DNA from: Nitrincola tapanii
GTDB lineage: Bacteria > Pseudomonadota > Gammaproteobacteria > Pseudomonadales > Balneatricaceae
Direction: 5' to 3'
NCBI RefSeq assembly: GCF_008368715.1
Contig: NZ_SMRS01000003.1
Span: 186,001 to 250,000, forward strand
DNA: 64,000 bases
Under the pieces are notes generated by a model. The model made no database searches, had not been told where the DNA came from, and saw nothing but the letters and a program-made list of their open reading frames with translations. Shown piece after piece: positions 28,687 to 37,308 of the stretch (positions are counted from its first letter, which is position 1; each line of letters starts with the position of its first letter). Made by a program: the position numbers and the translations under genes.

Positions 28687-31542
28687 TTAAGGCATGGGTC
28701 GAGTCTGGATACTGGCCTGGCAGGCGTTGATTAAGGCCGTAATATCCGGTTGATCCAACTGCTCGGGTTTGAGGAAACGCTCGGCGTAACGTCGGTAAGC
28801 ACCAGAGCGCAAAAAGAGTTGGAACACCTCAGCGTCCAGATGCTGCTCTTGCACCATCTTAAGCATGATCTGTAAGGATTCAGACAGGGTTTTTCCCGGT
28901 TTGTAAGGACGATCGGAAGCGGTTAAGGCTTCATAGACATCGGCTACGGCCATGATCTTCTCTTCCCAACTCATCTGTTCAGAGGTCAGACGTTTAGGGT
29001 AGCCGCTACCATCCATCTTCTCATGATGATGACCAGCAATCGCCGGTACACGTTGTAGATGCTCAGGCAGGGGAAGAGATTCAAGCATGATGATTGTGTG
29101 CACGATATGTTCATTGATGCGAAAGCGCTCTTCTTCACTGAGTGTTCCTCGGCGTATGCACAGATTATACAACTCACCTGTATTGAGCGCGTGAGCGGGG
29201 AGCTGCATATCAAACCCCCAACGGTTACGCGGGTCCTCGGCACGCACCGGCGGTATACGCTCTCCCCAAGGTTGAATATGCTCAGCTTTGTCTGCAAGTA
29301 GAAACTCTGGACAGGGTAAGGGCGCGGCAGGCAACATCTCTAAGCGTGCCTGTTCATCCTGTGATAATCCCAGGCGATCGTCAAAATGACGTAACCAGGT
29401 TCTTCTCCCAATTTGTTGAATACGCTGAATCACCTCATCCGATAAAAACTCGCCCCCCTGATTTGCGGCCGCAATCAAGGCAAATTCCTCATGTAGCTGC
29501 GCCTGAGTCTGGCGGCAAAGCTGTTCTGCTAATGCCGCCGGCTGGCCTTTGAGCTGGGCCTGTAAGCAGCTGATTTCAGCATCTCGGTGCAGTACCTCAA
29601 AACGCACACGTATCTCGTGGATGCGGTTATAAATCGTTTCTAATTTGGTGGCTTTATCGATAATAAACTCAGGGCTAATAATTTTTCCGCAGTCATGTAA
29701 CCAAGCCGCCAGATGAAAAGCCTGGCGTTCGCGAGCATCCAGCCTAAACGCGGCAAAAGCAGGACTCTGATCACGCAGGGCAGCGTCTAGAATCATTTCG
29801 GCGAGTTCGGGGACACGTTCACAATGGCCACTGGTGTAGGGGGATTTGGCATCAATAGCATCCGCAATCAATTTGATAATGGCATCCAGTAACGCTTGCT
29901 GGGACTTGATGAGCTGACGGGTTTCAATCGCCACCGCCGCTGAGCCTGAGATGTCATCCATAAAACGACAGACAGCCTGGCGTTCTGTCTGCTCAAGCAC
30001 CCCCTCCAGATCGATGATTAACAAGCCCAAGGTGGTTTTGCGTCGATCTTGCAAAAGACTGGCATGTGCTTGCGAATGCGCCGCTTTGAGAGGCAAATCG
30101 GTTTGCTCTAAAGGTAGATGTGACGGGTATAGCACTTCCCCAAATTGGGTATGTTTCTGCAGAATTTTTCGTTCATTATCGACTAGATAAATGGCACCTT
30201 GTCGGCATTTGACGGCCTGCAATAGGTACTCTAAGACTTGGCTGAGCATCGGATCGAGCGCCTCTTCACGATTCAGCGTGAGGGCAATGGACTCAAAACT
30301 TTTAATGGTTTCCGCCATGCCTTGCAAGACATCGCGCAACTGCTGCACCTCTTGGATGCGTGAATGCACCTGAATCGGCTGGCTAAAATCAAAGTGAATT
30401 AAGGATTGAATCTGATCGGCCAGTTGATACAGGGGTTGGCCAATCCGTCGCCCTAAAAAGATACCCAATAGAATTAAAGCGGCCAGTAACAATAAGGCCC
30501 AGCGTGCCTGATTAAGTAAGATGTTCCAAACGTCGGCAAGCAGCTCTTGAGCTGGGGCGGCAATTAAGATGCGCAGATTTTCATCATTAAATGCGGTGAG
30601 ATGTGAGACTAAGCCATACCAAACCCGCCCATCACTGTGATACCTAAGTGCCTGACCTTCTGGGATAGGGTGATCGAGCAGGTGCGAGAGAGGGACAATG
30701 TTTAGCTCATCTAAAAAGGCTAAACGGGTATTATGCTCTTCGCGTAATATCACCCTCTGTAAATCCGGGTAGGCCAGCACCTTGTTATCAGCGCTGAGTA
30801 GCGCAATTTCGGTGTGGGGTGTCAGTTTTAAGCCCTGCATCTGGTCGCTTAAATCATGTGTTGTCGCATCCAGCCCCATCACCGCACGACCATTGGAGGC
30901 ACGTTGTGCCAAGGTAATCCCGACCTCTTGAGTGGTAAAAAAAACATACGGGGGCGTCAGAACCGTATGTTCGGCCTGTAGTGCTCTCTGGTACCAAACG
31001 CGGGTACGCGGATCGAAGCGATAATCTGGTTTTTTGCGTGTTTCCAGAAGTTGGTATTGATCGTTAAAAAAACGCCACTCACCTGTCCAGGGGAAACGAC
31101 TGGATGTCTCGGCAAGGCTAATCGTTTGTAGTACAAAGCTGGCTTCGGATGGAGGTTGGAAGAACTCACGATTTTTTGCATGATCGAGATGACGCAGCAG
31201 TAAAAACTCGCCTGTGTCGTAACCGATATAAATCGCACTCAGCAGGGGATTGGTTTGCAGTGTCTCGGCCAGCGCGGGCACACGGTTGAGGCGCGTGGGT
31301 AGATCCTGGGCTTGGGTCAAAGGGTCGTGGCGCAGCAGGCGTAAAGCGGCTTGCCCGGGTTCTACCAGAGCGCGGATACGCTCTTGCGTAAAACGCGTGA
31401 GTTGTTCGGCGGATTGACTAGCGGTCTCCACCATGGCCGCTTCCATGCCACGATAGCCTTGATAAATCAGTGCCGCAGCGGTGAGGAGCATACTTAAGGC
31501 CACCACCAATGCGACTAAAAACTGCAGGGGGATACGGCGCAT
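28687..31542 (-). CDS. Membrane sensor with HD-GYP domain (putative c-di-GMP phosphodiesterase)
   Basis: Predicted membrane receptor that hydrolyses c-di-GMP. 951 aa from the ATG at 31542, six bases after GAGG. Order: membrane segment (about 5-25), a large periplasmic Cache-like sensor (about 35-335), a second membrane segment near 345-365, a HAMP-like linker, a GAF-like region (about 435-560), and the HD-GYP domain with HDCGK (H616-D617) and HHHEKMDGSGYP (GYP at 847-849). The catalytic signature is intact. About 220 residues separate HD from GYP, far more than in a compact HD-GYP domain, so there is a helical insertion of roughly 150 residues. It is convergent with tamB and follows the ammonium channel-GGDEF-EAL gene by 29 bases. 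Confidence 0.88.
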   Translation of the reverse strand: MRRIPLQFLVALVVALSMLLTAAALIYQGYRGMEAAMVETASQSAEQLTRFTQERIRALVEPGQAALRLLRHDPLTQAQDLPTRLNRVPALAETLQTNPLLSAIYIGYDTGEFLLLRHLDHAKNREFFQPPSEASFVLQTISLAETSSRFPWTGEWRFFNDQYQLLETRKKPDYRFDPRTRVWYQRALQAEHTVLTPPYVFFTTQEVGITLAQRASNGRAVMGLDATTHDLSDQMQGLKLTPHTEIALLSADNKVLAYPDLQRVILREEHNTRLAFLDELNIVPLSHLLDHPIPEGQALRYHSDGRVWYGLVSHLTAFNDENLRILIAAPAQELLADVWNILLNQARWALLLLAALILLGIFLGRRIGQPLYQLADQIQSLIHFDFSQPIQVHSRIQEVQQLRDVLQGMAETIKSFESIALTLNREEALDPMLSQVLEYLLQAVKCRQGAIYLVDNERKILQKHTQFGEVLYPSHLPLEQTDLPLKAAHSQAHASLLQDRRKTTLGLLIIDLEGVLEQTERQAVCRFMDDISGSAAVAIETRQLIKSQQALLDAIIKLIADAIDAKSPYTSGHCERVPELAEMILDAALRDQSPAFAAFRLDARERQAFHLAAWLHDCGKIISPEFIIDKATKLETIYNRIHEIRVRFEVLHRDAEISCLQAQLKGQPAALAEQLCRQTQAQLHEEFALIAAANQGGEFLSDEVIQRIQQIGRRTWLRHFDDRLGLSQDEQARLEMLPAAPLPCPEFLLADKAEHIQPWGERIPPVRAEDPRNRWGFDMQLPAHALNTGELYNLCIRRGTLSEEERFRINEHIVHTIIMLESLPLPEHLQRVPAIAGHHHEKMDGSGYPKRLTSEQMSWEEKIMAVADVYEALTASDRPYKPGKTLSESLQIMLKMVQEQHLDAEVFQLFLRSGAYRRYAERFLKPEQLDQPDITALINACQASIQTRPMP

Positions 31543-31571
31543 AACCCACCTCAACCTATATAAGGATTAGC

Positions 31572-34500
31572 CTAGCGAGGCATTACCCTTACCCCCTGTA
31601 ATGACGCTAAAGGTTCAGGACGCGATAAATAATACCCCTGTACATAGTCAACACCAATTTCACGCAGAATGCTAAGTGTTTCAGCATCTTCTATGCGCTC
31701 GGCAATGGTTTTTAAGCCCATAATATGACCTATGTTATTAATTGACTCGACCATGGCCTGATCAATACGGTTACGCGCTAAGTCTTGAATAAAAATACCA
31801 TCGATTTTCAGATAATCGACTGGCAACTCTTTTAGGTAAGCAAAAGACGATAATCCACTGCCAAAATCATCCAGTGCAAACTGGCAGCCGAGTTGCTTTA
31901 ACTCATTGATGAAAGTCCGTGCGTTGGCCGGATCGGCTATCGCGGCTGTCTCAGTGATTTCAAAGCAGATGTATTGTGCAGGCACTTGATGACGCTGCAG
32001 TTGTTCGCGAATTAAATCTAGGCAATCGACTCGACCTATCGAAGCACCCGAAAGGTTGATGGCACAAAAGGTGGGTTTGGCCTGGCGCTTTAACTGATCA
32101 CCTAACCAGGCTAGGGTATTGCGGATGACCCATTGATCAATCGCAGGCATTAAACCAAAGCGCTCTGCAGCAGGAATGAAGGCACCGGGCGGCACTAAAT
32201 TTCCCTCTTCATCCAGTAGGCGCGTTAGGATTTCATAGTGGGGGATGGCATCGGGTTGCGGCTGCACCGGCTCGAGCGTTTGGTAATAAAGACGTAGTCG
32301 ATCATTGTCTAGAGCGCCTTGAATACGGCTCGCCCATTGAATTTGTCCCTTACGCTGGATCAGCTCTTGGTCATCCGGTTGATACAGTTGTACCCGATTG
32401 CGGCCTAGATCTTTTGCGGCATAACAAGCGGCGTCGGCATGGCTGAGCACTTCATCTAAGGTGCCACAGTCATCTGCGATGAGAACCATGCCGATACTGA
32501 CACCGACGGAAAACACCTGTCCTTCCCAGCTAAAACGGAAGCCGGTCACGGTTTTACGCAGATTTTCGGCAATGCTCCAACCCTTCTCTAGAGGGCAATG
32601 GCTGAGCAGTACACCAAACTCATCCCCACCTAAGCGCGCTAGGGTATCACTTTGGCGCAGTGTATTTTTCAGTAGATTAGAGAGCTGTTTGAGCAGTGCA
32701 TCTCCGGCGCGGTGGCCGCAGGTATCATTGACAATTTTAAATTGATCCAGATCGAGGTAGCAGAGCAGATGGGCACTCGGTTGGGTACGCGCTTCTTGAA
32801 TCAGCTGATCTAGACGTCGTTCAAACTCGCGCCGATTGATCAGCCCGGTTAGGGTGTCATGGATCGCTTGAAAAGTAAGCAGCTCTTGCAAGCGATTGTT
32901 CTGGGTAATGTCCTGCATCACGATCACCCAGCCGATATTTTTTTGATGAATATCGGTGAGCGGGGCGCATTTTAACTGCACATCCGCACTTTGCCCCTTG
33001 CGATCGGTCAGGGTAAAGAAGCGACTTTCGATTAAATCGGTTTTCGCCATGCTCTGTTGGCACAGCTCACGCAAAGAAACCGCTTGTTGATCTTGAGTGC
33101 GTAAACACAGCAGGGTTTGTAGAGGTTGATTGTAGGCTTCTTGAGCCGACCACTTTAACAAATGGCTGGCCATTGGATTTAGATAGATGGTTTTCAGCTC
33201 CGCATCACAGGTCATTACGGCTTGAGCGATGGATTCTAGGGTCACTTGCGCCAATTCAGAGTGACGATGTAGACGCTCCTCCATACGCTTGCGCTCACTG
33301 ATATCGCGCAGCATGGCACTATACTGAATCCCTTCCTCTGTTGGGCTGGCACTGGTCGTGACTTCGAGCGTCATGCTTTCGCCGATGGCGTTGCGCGCGA
33401 TCACTTCATGCGGGCCTTCTTGGCTGGAGCTGGCCAAATGCACCAGCAGGCTTTCCAGAGGTGTATGAGGATATAAACGTGCACTGTCTGGATGTAAGAG
33501 AAGATTGGCTGACTGGCCAACTAGCTCATGTGCGGGTTGTCGAAATAAGATCTCAGCGCCGGGATTGGCGCTGGTAATGATCCCCTGGCCGGTGAAGGTG
33601 ATGATGCCATCGCGCATATCACGGACAATCAGCCGTGTCCGTGTGACCATACGATTTAAGTTGGTCATAACACGGTTGTATTGATGGGCGATCTGTCCAA
33701 CTTCAGTAAAGGGTTCAACCGGCACTTTCTGTGTCATATCACCACTGCGTTCCTGTTGCTGCATCGCCTGCAATAGATCACCTAACTCAGTGCGGGCGCC
33801 GTGCTCACTCACATTTAAGCCGGCCTCTTCAGCCTGAGGTGTCACGCGTAGAGGCGTGAACCTTTGCAGCAGCCCCAATAGACACCAAGCCGTTGGAAAC
33901 ACAAATAAGGCACAACTTAGGATACCGAGAAGTTGGACTTGTACTTGTTGCCACTGACTCAGTCCGGTTGCCAATAAGTGTGGCTGTCCAAAGAGGGCTA
34001 CGGCCAGCGTCCCCCAGATACCTGCGGCTAAATGCACCGGAACGGCAGAGATGGCATCATCTAAGCGTTTCTTTAGCATCCAGCGTTCGGTCAGAAACAT
34101 GCATAAAGCACCAATTGCTCCAATGAGGGCGGCCATAGGCGTTGAGACAACATGGCAACCTGCGGTGATCGCCACTAAACCCGACAAGGTACCGTTAATC
34201 GTGAGCACGGTCGTGCGTGCGCTTTCTCCGTTCAGGTGTGCTAAAAGCATCCCCAGCAACCCGCCTGCGGCAGCCGCAATCAGGGTATTGATAATGATCC
34301 CCGCCACGGCTGGCGTGAACTCAAGTGTGCTTCCGCCGTTAAAACCTATCCAGCCGATGATAAAAAACAGCATGCCCAAAATCGCCATCGGCAGATTACT
34401 GCCTGGTATTTCGCGTATCTCTTCTCCTTGAAAACGACCACGCCGAGCGCCGATGCGCATGACCGCCGCCAAAGCCACCCAGCCGCCGAGGCTATGAACA

Positions 34501-34994
34501 ACGCTGCTGCCGGCAAAATCAACAAACCCTAAGGACTCTAACCATCCCCCCTGTTCATTTAAGGCTCCACTCCATACCCAGTGACCAAAAACAGGGTAAA
34601 TGAGTAGGGTAATCATCGCCGTAATAAAGACGTAGACCAAAAAGCGGCTGCGCTCCGCAATGGCACCGGAAACAATCGTGGCGGCGGTGGCACAGAATGT
34701 TAGCTGGAAAAAGAAAAAGCTGGCGTGCCAGAAGGGATCATCCACAAAGTCAGCCGCAAACCAGCGACTGTCTAGTCTTGGCAGATCATGCTCGCCAAAC
34801 ATAAGCCCAAAGCCCAAAAGCCAGAATAGGGCGACTGCCACGATTAGATCAAAGGCGTTTTTGAGTGCCACATTGATGGCATTTTTACTGCGCGTAAGAC
34901 CCGACTCTAAGCAGAGGAAGCCTCCTTGCATGATTAAGACTAATATCGCCGCGAGAAGAATCCACATTGCATCCAGCGCACTCTTATCGACCAT
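31572..34994 (-). CDS. Ammonium transporter fused to HAMP, PAS, GGDEF and EAL domains
   Basis: Ammonium channel (Amt/Rh family) joined to a c-di-GMP turnover module. 1140 aa from the ATG at 34994, behind AGAGGGA; an upstream in-frame ATG at 35045 would add 17 residues without a ribosome binding site. Residues 1-385 form the eleven-helix Amt domain: D159 matches AmtB Asp160, and the twin histidines H167 and H321 match AmtB His168 and His318. Then come a HAMP-like linker (about 405-460), two PAS domains, GGDEF at 789-793 (active-site form intact) and an EAL domain whose motif reads EIL at 921 with ITETAAI, DDFGSG and LKIDG motifs retained. I infer that it senses or transports ammonium and adjusts c-di-GMP. 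No glnK is adjacent. Confidence 0.92.
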   Translation of the reverse strand: MVDKSALDAMWILLAAILVLIMQGGFLCLESGLTRSKNAINVALKNAFDLIVAVALFWLLGFGLMFGEHDLPRLDSRWFAADFVDDPFWHASFFFFQLTFCATAATIVSGAIAERSRFLVYVFITAMITLLIYPVFGHWVWSGALNEQGGWLESLGFVDFAGSSVVHSLGGWVALAAVMRIGARRGRFQGEEIREIPGSNLPMAILGMLFFIIGWIGFNGGSTLEFTPAVAGIIINTLIAAAAGGLLGMLLAHLNGESARTTVLTINGTLSGLVAITAGCHVVSTPMAALIGAIGALCMFLTERWMLKKRLDDAISAVPVHLAAGIWGTLAVALFGQPHLLATGLSQWQQVQVQLLGILSCALFVFPTAWCLLGLLQRFTPLRVTPQAEEAGLNVSEHGARTELGDLLQAMQQQERSGDMTQKVPVEPFTEVGQIAHQYNRVMTNLNRMVTRTRLIVRDMRDGIITFTGQGIITSANPGAEILFRQPAHELVGQSANLLLHPDSARLYPHTPLESLLVHLASSSQEGPHEVIARNAIGESMTLEVTTSASPTEEGIQYSAMLRDISERKRMEERLHRHSELAQVTLESIAQAVMTCDAELKTIYLNPMASHLLKWSAQEAYNQPLQTLLCLRTQDQQAVSLRELCQQSMAKTDLIESRFFTLTDRKGQSADVQLKCAPLTDIHQKNIGWVIVMQDITQNNRLQELLTFQAIHDTLTGLINRREFERRLDQLIQEARTQPSAHLLCYLDLDQFKIVNDTCGHRAGDALLKQLSNLLKNTLRQSDTLARLGGDEFGVLLSHCPLEKGWSIAENLRKTVTGFRFSWEGQVFSVGVSIGMVLIADDCGTLDEVLSHADAACYAAKDLGRNRVQLYQPDDQELIQRKGQIQWASRIQGALDNDRLRLYYQTLEPVQPQPDAIPHYEILTRLLDEEGNLVPPGAFIPAAERFGLMPAIDQWVIRNTLAWLGDQLKRQAKPTFCAINLSGASIGRVDCLDLIREQLQRHQVPAQYICFEITETAAIADPANARTFINELKQLGCQFALDDFGSGLSSFAYLKELPVDYLKIDGIFIQDLARNRIDQAMVESINNIGHIMGLKTIAERIEDAETLSILREIGVDYVQGYYLSRPEPLASLQGVRVMPR

Positions 34995-35319
34995 ACATAA
35001 TCCCTCTAATATAAAAATGCACCACATAGCAGCATTTCTAAACACAGACCGAGGTGGTGATAGCCTCTGTGCATGGCATCGGCAGCTTTGATGTGGGGCA
35101 TTAATTAGAAAGCATTATCTATGCCATAGAAGATCTGGGATTTTGATAGCGAAAAAGGAAAACTTGAGGCAGAATAAACGGGTTTGAATGAGTTCGACTG
35201 ATTAGATGAGAAGAACCTATTCAAAGACTCTAATAGCAGGTTTTATTCTAATAATAAGTCGTTTACCTCTCAGGATTAAACTGACACCCTTCTGATCGAA
35301 GTAACAGGTATCAAATCAT
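34995..35319. promoter_or_regulatory. Divergent intergenic region, 325 bases
   Basis: AT-rich region between the ammonium channel fusion (-) and a small gene (+). It must carry promoters for both. I looked for a sigma-54 pattern (GG-N10-GC) that would link it to nitrogen control and found none that is convincing. Nothing else is recognisable. Confidence 0.4.
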
Positions 35320-35592
35320 ATGACAGATCCGGTCATTGACTACCTCAACCGGCTCTCACTGGATGAGCTTGAGCGGGTTGAAAAGTCTATATATCAACTG
35401 GCAGCGCAGCGTAAAGCTGAAGCCGAAGCGGCAGAGAAAGCACACGCCATTGCCGCCGCTAAAGAGATGGAGTCCAGTTCAAGTTTTCGTCTTCCCGCGA
35501 CACCCTCGACCAATAGTACCGAGCAACTGGCCAACTCTCTTGGACTGGACATTAGCCAATTAATGAAAGAAGTCAAAGCCTGGTCTCGATAA
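35320..35592 (+). CDS. Small protein of unknown function
   Basis: 90 aa, not recognised. The ATG at 35320 follows AGGT at about ten bases. Residues 1-50 form a charged, probably helical segment rich in Ala, Glu and Lys (DYLNRLSLDELERVEKSIYQ and an AEAEAAEKAHAIAAAK run, possibly coiled coil). A Ser/Thr/Pro linker (53-68) leads to a short second helix (NSLGLDISQLMKEVKAWSR). There is no signal peptide, cysteine or membrane segment. Codon use and spacing suit a real gene. It lies 42 bases before pbpG in the same direction. Confidence 0.65.
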   Translation: MTDPVIDYLNRLSLDELERVEKSIYQLAAQRKAEAEAAEKAHAIAAAKEMESSSSFRLPATPSTNSTEQLANSLGLDISQLMKEVKAWSR

Positions 35593-35634
35593 ACCTCTTT
35601 GTCTAAACCCTTGCCTCAGGCCATAAGAAGTATC

Positions 35635-36537
35635 ATGAAGATCTCTCGCCATTTTTATGTTTTTGCCGCATTTTTTCTTCTGTGTTTCACTCAAACCGCG
35701 ACCGCCATTCCCAATCGGGATGTGAACGCGTTGCATCTTGCTTCCGTTCACGCCGCTGTAGCACCACTGGGTAGCCAGCAGCTCTGGATCGATAAGCGCT
35801 CAGATCGTCAGGTTCCGATTGCGTCGATCACTAAGCTGATGATGGCATTGGTGGTCGTGGAGTCCGGTCTGCCCATGCAGGAGCGTTTAAAAATCGTTCC
35901 ACGTACCGAAACCTATGGTAAAAACGCCTATTCGCGTATCCGTATGGGATCTGAAGTTAGCCGTATCGATATGCTGCGAATGGCGCTAATGTCTTCGGAG
36001 AACCTCGCATCTTATGCCCTAGCGCACCACTATCCTGGCGGTGTAGCGGCTTTTGTTAACCAGATGAATCGTCGTGCTCAGGAGTTAGGCATGACTCAGA
36101 CGCGCTTTATCGACCCAGCCGGTTTATCGCCGGGTAATGTGTCTACAGCGCGTGATCTGCTTAAATTAGTGGCCGCGACCTATCAGCAACCGCTGTTGCG
36201 CCAACTCTCGACACAAGGGCAGGGTGATGTGCATTTTCGCCAGCCCAACTACACGCTGGCCTATACCAATACCAATCCGCTAGTGCGTAATGAGCGTTGG
36301 CAGGTCAAACTCAGCAAAACAGGTTTTTTAAGTGAAGCGGGACGTTGTTTGGTCATGGTGGCTGAGGTGAATGGTCAACTCTTAGCGATGGTGATGCTCG
36401 ATTCAGATGGATTACGCACCCCCATCGGGGATGCCGGCCGTATTCGTCGTTGGATTGAAACCGGAAGTAGCGGCGATCTTCCGCAAGGCGCACGTGATTA
36501 TGAGCGTGAGCGCCTGCGCCATTATGGCTATCGCTAA
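35635..36537 (+). CDS. pbpG: D-alanyl-D-alanine endopeptidase (PBP7-type)
   Basis: Periplasmic low-molecular-weight penicillin-binding protein that cuts D-Ala-mDAP cross-links in peptidoglycan. 300 aa from the ATG at 35635, which gives a clean signal peptide (basic MKISRHF, hydrophobic core, cleavage after TATA near residue 24). A TTG 12 codons earlier is in frame but would bury the n-region. Serine-peptidase S11 motifs are complete: S64-I-T-K67, S121-E-N123 and K228-T-G230. It ends before an inverted repeat shared with the convergent regulator gene. Confidence 0.93.
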   Translation: MKISRHFYVFAAFFLLCFTQTATAIPNRDVNALHLASVHAAVAPLGSQQLWIDKRSDRQVPIASITKLMMALVVVESGLPMQERLKIVPRTETYGKNAYSRIRMGSEVSRIDMLRMALMSSENLASYALAHHYPGGVAAFVNQMNRRAQELGMTQTRFIDPAGLSPGNVSTARDLLKLVAATYQQPLLRQLSTQGQGDVHFRQPNYTLAYTNTNPLVRNERWQVKLSKTGFLSEAGRCLVMVAEVNGQLLAMVMLDSDGLRTPIGDAGRIRRWIETGSSGDLPQGARDYERERLRHYGYR

Positions 36538-36553
36538 ACTCTGCTGAGAAACA

Positions 36554-36583
36554 TTAAAGCCCGATTTTCAGATCGGGCTTTAA
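36554..36583. terminator. Bidirectional terminator between pbpG and the HTH-REC gene
   Basis: A perfect twelve-pair inverted repeat TTAAAGCCCGAT / ATCGGGCTTTAA with a six-base loop. The T tract is short on both strands. Confidence 0.8.
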
Positions 36584-36623
36584 TTCACATCGAATAAAGT
36601 GTTTTGGGTGTTTATTTGAGTGT

Positions 36624-37217
36624 TTAGCTGGAGAGAAGGATGCGCTCCACTTCGTCGCGAATGCGAGCAAAAGGAATCGGCTTTTGAATGAAGGTTACAC
36701 TTTCCGGCAAGGCGATATTGGCTTTGACATCCTCTTCACTTAGAGCACTCACCACCATCAACTTCATTTGAGTCAGCAGGGATTGTTGCTCGAGTGCACG
36801 AATGACCGCAAAACCGTCGATGTTCGGCATTTGTAAGTCCAGAATCATTAAATCCGGTGCTTGACGTCCTACTTCGATGAGGCCTTCATAACCATCGGCC
36901 GCAAAGTGGACGACCATAGGCAGCCCCCAGCTGGCGAGGGTCAGCTCATACAAGCGCCGTATCGTTTTATCATCATCCACGACCAGTACCTTGACCGGCT
37001 GAACTTGCGTGGGGAGGGTATTGCTGAGAGGGGGCATCTCTTCCGGATTGCGGATCGAGAGTGCCAATTGCTGAATTTCAGACAGATTAAAACGGCGGTG
37101 ACCGCCGGGTGTTTTCCAACCTTGAAGAATACCGGCATCCGCCCAAAGCTGAATCGTTCTGGGCGTAACACCCAAGATTTCGGCAGCTTTACGACTTGTA
37201 CATACTTCTTCTTTCAC
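36624..37217 (-). CDS. Response regulator with N-terminal MerR-type helix-turn-helix
   Basis: Two-domain regulator with an inverted architecture. 197 aa from the GTG at 37217, behind AGGT. Residues 5-50 form a MerR/excisionase-type DNA-binding domain (SRKAAEILGVTPRTIQLWAD, then WKTPGGHRRF, the wing typical of the family). Residues 75-195 are a receiver domain with the acidic pair at D81-D82, phospho-acceptor D127 (in LMILDLQMPNIDG), a switch Ser near 158 and K179. Most response regulators have the receiver first. No histidine kinase is adjacent, so the signal is unknown. It lies between pbpG and the LdtD-type gene, convergent with the former and codirectional with the latter. Confidence 0.88.
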   Translation of the reverse strand: MKEEVCTSRKAAEILGVTPRTIQLWADAGILQGWKTPGGHRRFNLSEIQQLALSIRNPEEMPPLSNTLPTQVQPVKVLVVDDDKTIRRLYELTLASWGLPMVVHFAADGYEGLIEVGRQAPDLMILDLQMPNIDGFAVIRALEQQSLLTQMKLMVVSALSEEDVKANIALPESVTFIQKPIPFARIRDEVERILLSS

Positions 37218-37308
37218 TCAACACACCTGCTCGCCGCTATTGCGCCCAGATTTTCCTAGCGCAAATAGCGAGATTCTATCAGGTGAATCATGAAATACAA
37301 TCAGTCAT

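Noticed and set aside
34995-35045. 17-codon N-terminal extension of the ammonium channel fusion
   Set aside because: No ribosome binding site; AGAGGGA lies six bases before the later ATG, and channel proteins start there.
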